Shown: positions 51,601 through 59,400 of the stretch, piece after piece
Layout of the letters: every line of letters begins with the position of its first letter
Position numbering within the stretch: position 1 is the stretch's first letter
From: Lentisphaeria bacterium
GTDB taxonomy: Bacteria > Verrucomicrobiota > Lentisphaeria > Victivallales > UBA1829
DNA: 64,000 bases
Assembly (NCBI GenBank): GCA_017456805.1
Contig: JAFTIQ010000013.1
Span: forward strand, 1-64,000
Reading direction: 5' to 3'
Position numbers and translations under genes: made by a program
The notes under the pieces: generated by a model
The model's database searches: none
What the model was told of the DNA's origin: nothing
The model's input: the letters and a program-made list of their open reading frames with translations, nothing else

Positions 51601-52235
51601 TTGAATCCTACTCCACGATGAATGCTGCGCAGATCCAGGAAAAGGGCGAAAACGATCAGGGCGTCAAACTGGGAGGTTTGATCAAGAGCGTTCAGAAGAA
51701 GATCAGCAAGAAAAACAATAAGACCTTTGCCATCGTGGAAGTGGAAGATATGACCGGTTCCGTGGAAGGAATGCTCTTCGGAGAAGCCTTTGATCAGGCT
51801 CAGGGATTGCTGGCTGCGGACACACCTGTTTTTGTAACAGCAGTCATCCGGCGCGGCGATGAGGAAAATGCTCCTGCCTCTCTGACGATCCGTTCCATTA
51901 TGCCTCTGGAGCAGGTGATGGAAACTTCCACCGAACAGATCCATCTGCATGTGTATGAACTTGATTCCAAACCCGGATTGCTTCAGGAGTTGAAATCCGT
52001 TCTCAAAAAACATGCCGGAGCTGTGCCCGTTGTGCTTTGCGTTTGTACCGCCAACGGTCGGGCTGCTTTTGTAGAACTTCCGGAAGAATATTCCGTCTGT
52101 GCAACCCCTGCGCTGCTGAACGATTTGAAAGTTCTTCTCGGTGGACCGAATTATAAAATCAAGGCAAATATGGAAGTTCCAAAGCCCAAGCCGCGTTTTG
52201 TCCCGAGGGAAAAGACCGAAAACGCCGGAGCATGA
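48621..52235 (+). CDS. dnaE: DNA polymerase III subunit alpha
   Basis: A 1204-aa replicative polymerase. The N-terminal PHP domain begins HLHVHTDYSLLDGA. The C-family palm carries the catalytic aspartates in PDFDIDF and a GLGRGSGAGSLVAY block upstream. The finger/HhH part follows (AGYGFNKSHSAAYG), then an OB fold (about 1000-1090, VKLGGLIKSVQKKISKKN-like region) and a C-terminal tail. The PHP His residues are kept, so a proofreading or pyrophosphatase activity is possible. Single-gene unit with a promoter and a strong terminator. Confidence 0.96.
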   Translation: MSDEDKKFVHLHVHTDYSLLDGASPISWATRIKDKEVLKTKTDLVKMCLENGAPACAITDHGIMGGCIEFYETMTAAGVKPIIGCEVYVAPGSRFSHDNMEPHIRGYHLVLLATNQVGYVNLCKIVSDAQLKGFYYKPRTDKEFLAAHSEGLIALSACVQGEVPRSFLDRGEEASRKALSQYIDIFGKENFFLEVQYHGIEEQKKANAHLVKLSREFEIPLVATNDIHYLRKEHARAQDILLCISTRSKLSDTDRMTMMDHQEFYYKSYDEMYSIFGTEIPEALPNTLRVAERCNFKFLIDKDMENHYPVYKVPEGTTQADVLRQICIDNVERCYGFKLNDHKPEFDEMAETIRKRMDYELDVIIKTKYPSYFLVVWDFINAARKKGIPVGLGRGSGAGSLVAYLTGITNIDPIRYRLLFERFLNPERVSPPDFDIDFCERRREEVIEYVREKYGRDSVAQIATYGALKAKNVIKDCARVLGCPVSTGDRMTKMLPNDPKLTLGKAIKDVPEFKKLLENDQEAKQVYEEALPVEGLNRTTGIHACGVIIGDMPLDNVVPLQRSPEGTPVVQFIAHPCEQLGLLKMDFLGLRTLTVLSDAVANIKRNRGINVDLDRIPLDDPKTYELLNRGDTVAVFQLESGGMQALCRTFVVETIEHIIALLAIYRPGPMEFIPTFVACKKGLQAIEYDHPTMEPILKETYGIMLYQEQIMEVVQKVAGFTLGHADIVRRAIGKKKLDIMEKERINFIKGCKEVNDIDEALADQIWAKINKFAGYGFNKSHSAAYGMVSYRTAYLKANYPQEFMAAVLTSELGNAEKVTFLINACKAMGIKVLPPNVNKSDTHFSVDGDNIVFGLGAIKGLGEGASNAIISNRDQNGPYKDMPDLLERVGDSLNSRAIESLVRCGAFDFTGYARSQMIATIQEAIACAASRRKDKESGQTSLFDMLGGEEAEEFNSITMPDIPELDFSEMLKDEKHLLGFYISGHPAQKYQEIIESYSTMNAAQIQEKGENDQGVKLGGLIKSVQKKISKKNNKTFAIVEVEDMTGSVEGMLFGEAFDQAQGLLAADTPVFVTAVIRRGDEENAPASLTIRSIMPLEQVMETSTEQIHLHVYELDSKPGLLQELKSVLKKHAGAVPVVLCVCTANGRAAFVELPEEYSVCATPALLNDLKVLLGGPNYKIKANMEVPKPKPRFVPREKTENAGA

Positions 52236-52299
52236 TCTCCCGCTTCGGAGAAGGTTCCGCTTTGAAGGAATAGAGGTCCCCGGAAAAACGGGGGGGAGA

Positions 52300-52331
52300 C
52301 GGAGCAGTTGCGGCTGCTCCGATTTTTTTTT
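52300..52331 (+). terminator. Terminator of dnaE
   Basis: CGGAGCAG (52300-52307) pairs with CTGCTCCG (52314-52321) around a 6-nt loop, then A and nine T. A second small hairpin (CCCCG/CGGGG, 52278-52293) lies just before it. Confidence 0.92.
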
Positions 52332-52351
52332 GCAAACGCTCAAAATCCTGC

Positions 52352-52379
52352 TTGAAAACATGAGAAGATGTGCTATTAT
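52352..52379 (+). promoter_or_regulatory. Promoter of the hydrolase-MTHFR-MBL operon
   Basis: TTGAAA (52352-52357), 16 nt, TATTAT (52374-52379), with TGC before the -10. Predicted transcription from about 52386. Confidence 0.65.
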
Positions 52380-52405
52380 ACCCCAATAATACCGGGAGTA
52401 GGAAA

Positions 52406-53269
52406 ATGGCGGGATTTGCCGAGTTTTTAGAGAAAGAATATCCATTTCAGCCGCATTATATATCGACAGGAAATATGCGGATGCACTATGTGGACGAAGG
52501 GGAAGGGCCGGTTGTTCTTCTGCTTCATGCGTGCCCTGCCTGGTCCTTTGCTTTCCGGAATCTCATCAAGGAGCTCTCCAGAGATTACCGTGTGATCGCC
52601 CCGGATATGATCGGTTACGGCCTTTCCGATAAGCCGGATGATTATGATTACAGTCTGGAAAGTCATGTGGACAATCTGGAGCGTCTGGTCGAAGCGCTCG
52701 GGATCCGGAAAACCTCAATTTTGATGCATGGCTGGGGCGCGACCATCGGATGTTCGTACATTATCCGTCATCCGGATCGGATCGAAACGGTGATTATTAT
52801 GAATTCCATGGCGTTTACGGGATACCGTCTTTCCTGGCGTTTGAAGCTGATCCGCTGGGCGCCGCGTCTGGCAGAACGGTTCATTGCAGATACGGATCTG
52901 ATGTTCGGGGGAATTGATAAACTTCCGGAATTGGTGCAGCAGGGGTATAAAATGCCCTACCGGTCCCATAGCGACAGAATTGCGATTTTGCGTTTCATTG
53001 AGGAAATTCCCTGCGATCCTGATGATAATTCATACGAAAGCATTGTGGAAATTGAGCATGGTTTGTGGCTGTTCCGTGATTATCCTCTGCTGATCATCTG
53101 GGCAGGAAAAGATTGGCTCTACCCGGAAAAATGCCTGAAAAAATGGATGCAGTTCTGTCCAAATGCAAAACTCCGGAGAATTCCGGATGCCGGACGTTAT
53201 ATTACGGAAGAAGCATCTGAAGAATTTATTCAGACGGTCCATACGTTTTTGAAAGGACATCGCTCATGA
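52406..53269 (+). CDS. Alpha/beta-hydrolase-fold protein, probably catalytically dead
   Basis: A 287-aa protein of the haloalkane-dehalogenase/epoxide-hydrolase branch: HACPAWSFAFRNLI (oxyanion region), PDMIGYGLSDKP, and a cap domain. The nucleophile elbow reads MHGWGATIG, where the family has HDWGG: the nucleophile Asp is Gly. Near the end, DAGRYITEE replaces the usual DAGHY, so the catalytic His is Arg. An Asp in AGKDW remains. Binding without hydrolysis is likely. I chose the ATG at 52406, which lies after the predicted transcription start, with GGAGTAGGA ahead. It overlaps the next gene by 4 nt. Confidence 0.85.
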   Translation: MAGFAEFLEKEYPFQPHYISTGNMRMHYVDEGEGPVVLLLHACPAWSFAFRNLIKELSRDYRVIAPDMIGYGLSDKPDDYDYSLESHVDNLERLVEALGIRKTSILMHGWGATIGCSYIIRHPDRIETVIIMNSMAFTGYRLSWRLKLIRWAPRLAERFIADTDLMFGGIDKLPELVQQGYKMPYRSHSDRIAILRFIEEIPCDPDDNSYESIVEIEHGLWLFRDYPLLIIWAGKDWLYPEKCLKKWMQFCPNAKLRRIPDAGRYITEEASEEFIQTVHTFLKGHRS

Positions 53270-54675
53270 ATCAGGGGAACGGAATTCAGCTTCAGATGAA
53301 TTTTGACCGGAAAACGGAAGGGAATCAGTTCCGGAAACATGTTTATTCTGCAGAGTTTACGATTCTTTTTGAGATTCCTGCCCCTTCCAAAGATGCGGAT
53401 CTTGCATCCACCGTTGTGCGCTGGAAACCTTTAACAGATTTTGTCACTTCTCCGAAAGAGTTTCCCTGCGGAATCGCGTTTACTGATCCGGTGCAGGAAT
53501 ATCCTTCTTATCCTGTTATTGAGTTTGCCTCTGCCATCGCTCCGGAGAATAGAGATTCTCATGTGATCTATCTTTCCGGAAGAGAGAAAGATGAAGAAAC
53601 CATTTCCGGTACTCTTGCCCAATGCAGATTGGAAGGGTTCAAAAACGTGGTTTGTGTCTCCGGGATGCCTTCGCTTAAACAGAAGAATAAACGGGTGTTT
53701 GAGAGCCTTCAGATGCTGAAAATGAATCAGGAAAGCGAAGATCCTCTGTTCGCCGGAGCCGTTGTGAATCCCTATAAATACGAAATATGTGCTTCTGTTG
53801 CACAGTCTATGAAACTGGTCAAGAAGGCTTTGACCGGAGCTTCCTTTGCCGTGACTCAGTTCGGCTGGGACAATGCAAAACTTCAGGAGATCTCCTGGCA
53901 GCTTCACCGGAGCAGCTGCAATATTCCTTTATTTGCCCGTCAGATGCTTCTGAGCCCTGCTGCCGCTGTGGATCTCTGTTCCGGAAATTATCCCGGGATC
54001 CGTTTTTCCAAAAACTTTCAAAACGCACTCCGCAGCGAAATGCAGCTGTCGACAGCTCAATTTCTTGCCGCCCAGTGGCGGAGATTCCAGCTGAATGTGG
54101 TGGGTGCACATTTTCTGGGATACAGCGGGATCCAGATCGGTGGGATCGAATCTGTTGCAACGGCAAAAACTGCTTATCAGATGATCCAGGACAGTTTCCG
54201 GATCTTTTCCACCTATCAGGATTGGCTGGATGCGGTGAAGGATTACTATTCTCAGATGGATATCGCACCCTATCCCTGGAGATATTATTTGTTTGACAAT
54301 CTGCTTCAGCCTGAGGTTACCCGGGATGAGGCAAATCTTTCCAAGACAACTGTTCCAGAGCCCTCTTCCGGGCAGATGTTCCGGTATAAACTGGCAAAAA
54401 CCCTTTTTTCCAAATCGGATCTGCATCCCGCATCGGAGCGGCGTCTCTCCAAAAAAATGATTGTTTCCTGTAAGGGATGCAATGCCTGTCACTTGCCGCA
54501 GAACCTGTTCCTCTGTCCGGAGGAGTGCCCTCTCGGATTCCGGAACGGCCCTTGCGGAGAGGTGGATGTTTCCGGAAAATGTTTCCTTTCGGATTCCGAA
54601 TGTGTCCATGCCAAAAAGGTCAGGCTGGCAGTTGCTTTGAAAGAGTATGAAGCGTTAGAAGAAACCGTGATATAA
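53266..54675 (+). CDS. Methylenetetrahydrofolate reductase-like protein with MTHFR_C (MetV-type) zinc domain
   Basis: A 469-aa fusion. Residues 25-310 resemble the MetF TIM barrel (FEIPAPSKDADLAS, holding the usual acidic residue; VVCVSGMPSLKQ; FAVTQFGWDNAKLQ). The C-terminal ~110 residues are Cys-rich like the MTHFR_C/MetV domain: CKGCNACHLPQ, CPEECPLGFRNGPCG, then CFLSDSECV. MetV-MetF pairs reduce methylene-THF in Wood-Ljungdahl bacteria; whether this one is active is unknown. It overlaps the pseudo-hydrolase gene by 4 nt, so the two are coupled. Confidence 0.75.
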   Translation: MNQGNGIQLQMNFDRKTEGNQFRKHVYSAEFTILFEIPAPSKDADLASTVVRWKPLTDFVTSPKEFPCGIAFTDPVQEYPSYPVIEFASAIAPENRDSHVIYLSGREKDEETISGTLAQCRLEGFKNVVCVSGMPSLKQKNKRVFESLQMLKMNQESEDPLFAGAVVNPYKYEICASVAQSMKLVKKALTGASFAVTQFGWDNAKLQEISWQLHRSSCNIPLFARQMLLSPAAAVDLCSGNYPGIRFSKNFQNALRSEMQLSTAQFLAAQWRRFQLNVVGAHFLGYSGIQIGGIESVATAKTAYQMIQDSFRIFSTYQDWLDAVKDYYSQMDIAPYPWRYYLFDNLLQPEVTRDEANLSKTTVPEPSSGQMFRYKLAKTLFSKSDLHPASERRLSKKMIVSCKGCNACHLPQNLFLCPEECPLGFRNGPCGEVDVSGKCFLSDSECVHAKKVRLAVALKEYEALEETVI

Positions 54676-54691
54676 TAAAAGGAGAATTGCG

Positions 54692-55447
54692 ATGAAACTT
54701 CAGTTTATTGGAACCGGAGCTGCTGATTTTGACTGGTCCAAATATGGTGAGCCCGGGATCATGGGCAGCACTTCCACTCTGCTTAATGGGCATATCCTGC
54801 TGGACTGCGGTCCGACAACTGCAAAGGGGTTCGAACGTTATGGCGTTGATCCGGAACAGGTTACAGATATTTTTCTGACACACAGCCACAGCGATCATTT
54901 CAATATTGATTCGATCCGAACCCTGTTTCAGGGGCGGAATGTCCGGTTTCACGGATCACCTCAGGCATGTGAAAAAGTGAAAGATATTTGCCGGGTTTTC
55001 CCGCTTGCCTATGGCGATACGGTCGAAGTCGCAGGGGGCTGCCGTGTGACGGCGATCCCGGCAAGTCATGCACTTGCTGATCTTTCCGAACCCTCATTCC
55101 TTTATATCATTTCTGACGAAACCAAAACGCTTTTGTATGCTCTTGACACAGCATGGATGCCTTCGGTGGCTCATGCAATGCTCGGCAAAACACATCTGGA
55201 TGCCATCGTTTGGGATGCCACAATGTCCGAAGCAGGCGATTGGCGGATTTTTGATCACTCCGATCCGGTGATGTTCAAAGCGATCCGTCAGGCTCTGTAC
55301 AACAGCAAAAACATCGATGATTCCGTAAAGGTTTGGTTTGATCATCGCGCCAGAACCCTCTGGCCCGCAGATCCGGCGGAACAGGAAGCAATCGCGCGCC
55401 GGGAAAATGTCATGCTTGCCCATGAAGGGGAAACGGTAGAAGTTTGA
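54692..55447 (+). CDS. MBL-fold metal-dependent hydrolase (PhnP/RNase Z-like)
   Basis: A 251-aa metallo-beta-lactamase-fold protein: FIGTGAADF at the N-terminus, THSHSDHFN (zinc ligands), ASHAL, ALDTAW (bridging Asp) and a late FDHRA. The closest groups I recall are PhnP-like phosphodiesterases and RNase Z-like enzymes. AAGGAG precedes the ATG, 16 nt after the MTHFR-like gene, so it is the third gene of the operon. Substrate unknown. Confidence 0.85.
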   Translation: MKLQFIGTGAADFDWSKYGEPGIMGSTSTLLNGHILLDCGPTTAKGFERYGVDPEQVTDIFLTHSHSDHFNIDSIRTLFQGRNVRFHGSPQACEKVKDICRVFPLAYGDTVEVAGGCRVTAIPASHALADLSEPSFLYIISDETKTLLYALDTAWMPSVAHAMLGKTHLDAIVWDATMSEAGDWRIFDHSDPVMFKAIRQALYNSKNIDDSVKVWFDHRARTLWPADPAEQEAIARRENVMLAHEGETVEV

Positions 55448-55470
55448 TCATAAATTCAGCAGAATCGTCC

Positions 55471-55498
55471 TTGATTTTTTCCAGTTTTGTGGTAAATT
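55471..55498 (+). promoter_or_regulatory. Promoter of the EamA gene at 55567
   Basis: TTGATT (55471-55476), 16 nt, TAAATT (55493-55498). Confidence 0.45.
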
Positions 55499-55566
55499 AA
55501 AAGTCCGCAATCATTTTCTGGGATCTGCGGATCTCAGCTGCAACACATTTTACTTTAGGAAGAACA

Positions 55567-56469
55567 ATGACAATTACTGCCGGAATTCTGATTTTTATTT
55601 CTATTTTCATGCATGTTGCATGGAACATGCTGTCAAAAACCGTAAGACCCTCCACGGCATTTTACATTATTATGAACTTTGTCGGCGGGATCATCTGGCT
55701 TCCATTTTTTGTGATGAAAGCCGGAGAATTCTGGGGCGGGACTCCGCTTTTTTACATTCTTCTTGCGGGGAGTTGTCTCTTTGAAGTCCTTTATATGTAT
55801 GGACTTGCCCATGGATATAAGCATGGGGATATCTCCCTGATTTATCCGCTGGTGCGGTCTTTGCCGGTGGTAATGCTTGCCGTAATCACGCTTGCAGCAG
55901 GAATCGGTGAATCTTTCGGGGTTTTGACATTTCTCGGGATGATCATGATTGCCGTTGGATGCGTGATCATGCCGTTCCCATCGTTTCAGAATATTTCTTT
56001 CAAGGGGTTGAACGGGATGACGATTCTGTTCATTCTGCTTGGTGCGATCGGGACAACGGGGTATACTTTGTGTGACAGTCAGGCACTGAAGCAGCTTTCT
56101 CCCGAAGGACAGGAATCCAATATCTGCACGCTCGGATATCTGTTCCTGATCCAAATGGGGTTGAGCCTGGGGGAATTGCCGCTGATTGTTTTTGACAAAG
56201 AAGAGCGGGCAGCGTTCCGGAAATTATGGAGCAAAGAGATCATTTATCCGGTGATTGCCGGGATCTGCAGTTCCGGTGCTTATGCGCTGATCCTTCTTGC
56301 CATGCCTCACGTTACAAATGTCAGTTTTATTCAGGCGTTCCGTCAGCTCAGCCTTCCGCTTGGATTCCTTGCAGGGGTGATTTTCCTTCACGAAAAGAGC
56401 TCTGCAACAAAAATCGTGGGACTCTGCCTGATTCTTTCCGGGCTCCTGATTACGATTTTTCTGAAGTAA
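55567..56469 (+). CDS. EamA/DMT-family transporter
   Basis: A 300-aa membrane protein with about ten helices in two EamA halves. HVAWNMLSK lies near the start, YPLVRSLPVVML in the first half, and LIYPLV-type and GLCLILSGLLI-type family helices at the ends. It is not a recent duplicate of the transporter at 33252. Substrate unknown. AGGAA precedes the ATG. It converges with the large glycosyltransferase gene, with only 12 nt between them. Confidence 0.85.
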   Translation: MTITAGILIFISIFMHVAWNMLSKTVRPSTAFYIIMNFVGGIIWLPFFVMKAGEFWGGTPLFYILLAGSCLFEVLYMYGLAHGYKHGDISLIYPLVRSLPVVMLAVITLAAGIGESFGVLTFLGMIMIAVGCVIMPFPSFQNISFKGLNGMTILFILLGAIGTTGYTLCDSQALKQLSPEGQESNICTLGYLFLIQMGLSLGELPLIVFDKEERAAFRKLWSKEIIYPVIAGICSSGAYALILLAMPHVTNVSFIQAFRQLSLPLGFLAGVIFLHEKSSATKIVGLCLILSGLLITIFLK

Positions 56470-56481
56470 AGGATTCTGCAA

Positions 56482-59400
56482 TCAGATATTGTGCCGGATT
56501 ACATCGAGTGTAAACTTGCCCTGAATGTGCAAATTCAGCAGTTTAAGATACCGGTCATACACTTCCGCTGCAGATTGTTCTGCGCTGTTTTCATTGCTGT
56601 TTGCGCGGGGATACTCTCCCGCAATGATCTTCTGGATTCCTGTTTCAAGAGCTTCAACCATTTCCGGATTGACGGAATAGCAGGTTTTGGTGCAATTTGA
56701 ATTTCTCAGCTCTGTCAGATATTTGAATGGAAGATCAATCAGAATACAGTTTTTATGATTGGTCTGCCGTTCGATATCCCCCACTCTTGTTGCGAGCAGC
56801 GGTCTTTGGAGATGACGTGCTTCCGCCACTGCAAGAGAACAGCCTTCCCAGAAGCTCGGCAGAACAACAGCATCTGCTGCACAGTAGATCGTTTCCATGT
56901 TATTGAAGTAATCAGAAATGATCACGTTTTCCAGTTGATTTTCAGCGATGATCTTCTGAATCTTCATGAAATAATGGGCTTCAATGATTTTTCCGGCAAG
57001 GATCAGGCGCAGATTCGGATTTTTCCGGTAAGCGGCCGCAAAGGCAAGAACAAGATTGAGCTGTCCTTTACATCCATAACAGTTTGCCGGGGCGAGAAAT
57101 ACAAATTCATTTCCGGTAAAGCCGAATTGCTTTCTGCCGTCAGATCTCTTTTGTTCCGAAAATTGGAAATTCTCAAATTCCACACCGTTTTCGATCACAA
57201 CCATTTTCTTTGCGGGGAGTTTGAGAACTTCAATGGAATACCAGGCAACATTGGCAGAAACCGCAATGTAGGCCGCTGTATATTTATCTGCCTCCTGATA
57301 TGCTTCGATCTGTTCAGGTGCAAGCCAGGTGTAAGTATTGTGGATCACCTGATAGAAGGGGATTCCTTTTTTATGAACCTCTTTTGCGCCCCATGTGCTG
57401 AAATGCGCTATGACAGCGGCAGTTTTTTCTTTTGTGAGAAGATTGCAGAAATCTGCTTCTTTCTTTTCCTGATCAGGAATGATAAGTTCCAGATCTTCCG
57501 GTATCCTGACGTCATCTTCAGGGGCGTCGATGCAGAGCAGAACCGCATTTTTTCCTGCTTTCCGGAAATTTCTGACCATATCGAATGCGACCTGTTCCAT
57601 TCCGCCATTTGCGATTTTCTGCAGCATGATAATGATTTTTCCGGTTTGATTTTCCGGAACGGATGGAATGACCCGTTTCAATTCTTCTTTGGAATGAGTG
57701 GCATGGAAGAAGATCCGGTTATTGGCGATCAGCATGGAATAATATCCGAAATCCTGGAACTGGCAGTTGAACAGATTCGGCGTGATTACCTGCAATCTGT
57801 CAAATTCTTCGGTTCCGGTTTTTGCAAAACACTGAATATTGAAATTCCGGATCAGATAGGCATTTTTTCCGGCATCATTGGCTGTCCCGGGATCAAAATA
57901 GGCCCCGATGAAGTTATACTGTTCCAATTCCTGAGGGGTAAAACTGCTCAAATCACACCCTTTCACCAGCAGAACCCGTTTCCCCAGGGGATCCGGAAGA
58001 CCGGCACCCTCAAGCCGGGAATAATGGAACTTCAGATTCAGGTTCCGGAAATTCTGTCCGGTTTTCGGGAAAAGGGCATACACCTCAAACTCTTTGCACT
58101 GGAATGTCCAGCGATCCCGTTCATATTCCATCAGATTTTCGCATTTTTCAGCAATATTCAGCTCCACCATGCGGGCGGAGAGAGAATTTTCATGGACCCG
58201 GTACTGATAAAGCATTTCTTCCGTTCCAAGGTGGGAAATCTTCATCGTGGAATTGATTCTCATCCAGTAATCATAATCTTCGATCCCGAGAATCGGATCA
58301 TATTCTCCAATGATCATGGGAACGGTCCGGCGGTACATGAAACATGCTCCGATGAAATTATCCCGGACAATATTCAGGAGTTCCACATAGTTCGGCAAAT
58401 GGATTTCCGGACTTTCCGGAAACTTTTTGTTGTCAGGACGGAACCAGGGCTGGACAAACGGTTCTCCATTGGAATCAATAACGGAATAATCTGCATAAAC
58501 CATGGAATAAACCGGATTTTTCCGCAGGAATGTTGACAATCTGCGGAGCATTTGCGGGTGCATGATATTATCTGCACTGGTCCAGGTCAGGAAATTCCCC
58601 CGGGCAAGAGCAAAACCGTTGTTCAATGCTTTGGACAGCTTCTGGTTCTTCTGTTTCAGATAACGGATCCGTTTGTCGGTCAGGCAGGATTTGACTGCTT
58701 CCGCCAAATGGTCAGTGGACCCGTCATCGATGATCAGAAGCTCCCAGTTTTTATAAGTCTGCGCAATCACGGATTCAATGGCGCTTATTGCCAGATCCGC
58801 CTGGTTGTAAACCGGGAGGATCACGGAAATCACAATCGATTCATCCAGTTCTTCCTCAACCGGTTCTGCCGGAATTTCCGGAACGTCTGCCGGACTTCCG
58901 CAATCTGTTTCTTCCAGTTTCAGCTCTTCGGGAATAACAATTTCATCTGTAAAACGTAAATCTTCCGGAATGATGATTTCCGGTTCCGCTTCAAGTTCTT
59001 CCGGAATGACAACTTCACTCATCGGCGGAAGGTCACCGGGGATTTCCACTTCTTCCAGATTCAGCTCTTCCGGAAGCACAGGAAGTTCAGAAAGAGTCAG
59101 GGTTTCAGGCAGCTTTACTTCTTCCAGTTTCAGTTCTTCCGGAATGATGACTGTTTCCTCCAGGATCACATCTTCCGGAATGGGCAGGGGCGCTTCCTCT
59201 TCCAAATCTTCCGGAATGATGACAGGTTCCAGGCTTTCGGGGAGTTCCGAAAGGGGGATTTCTTCCAGATTCAGCTCTTCCGGAATGATAATTTCATCTG
59301 TGAAAATCAAATCATCAGGAACGACAGCTTCTTCCATGAGCTCCGGAAGCGGTGCCGGAGCAGATTCGGGTTCTGCCTTTTTTCCCGCATCTGATGCAAT

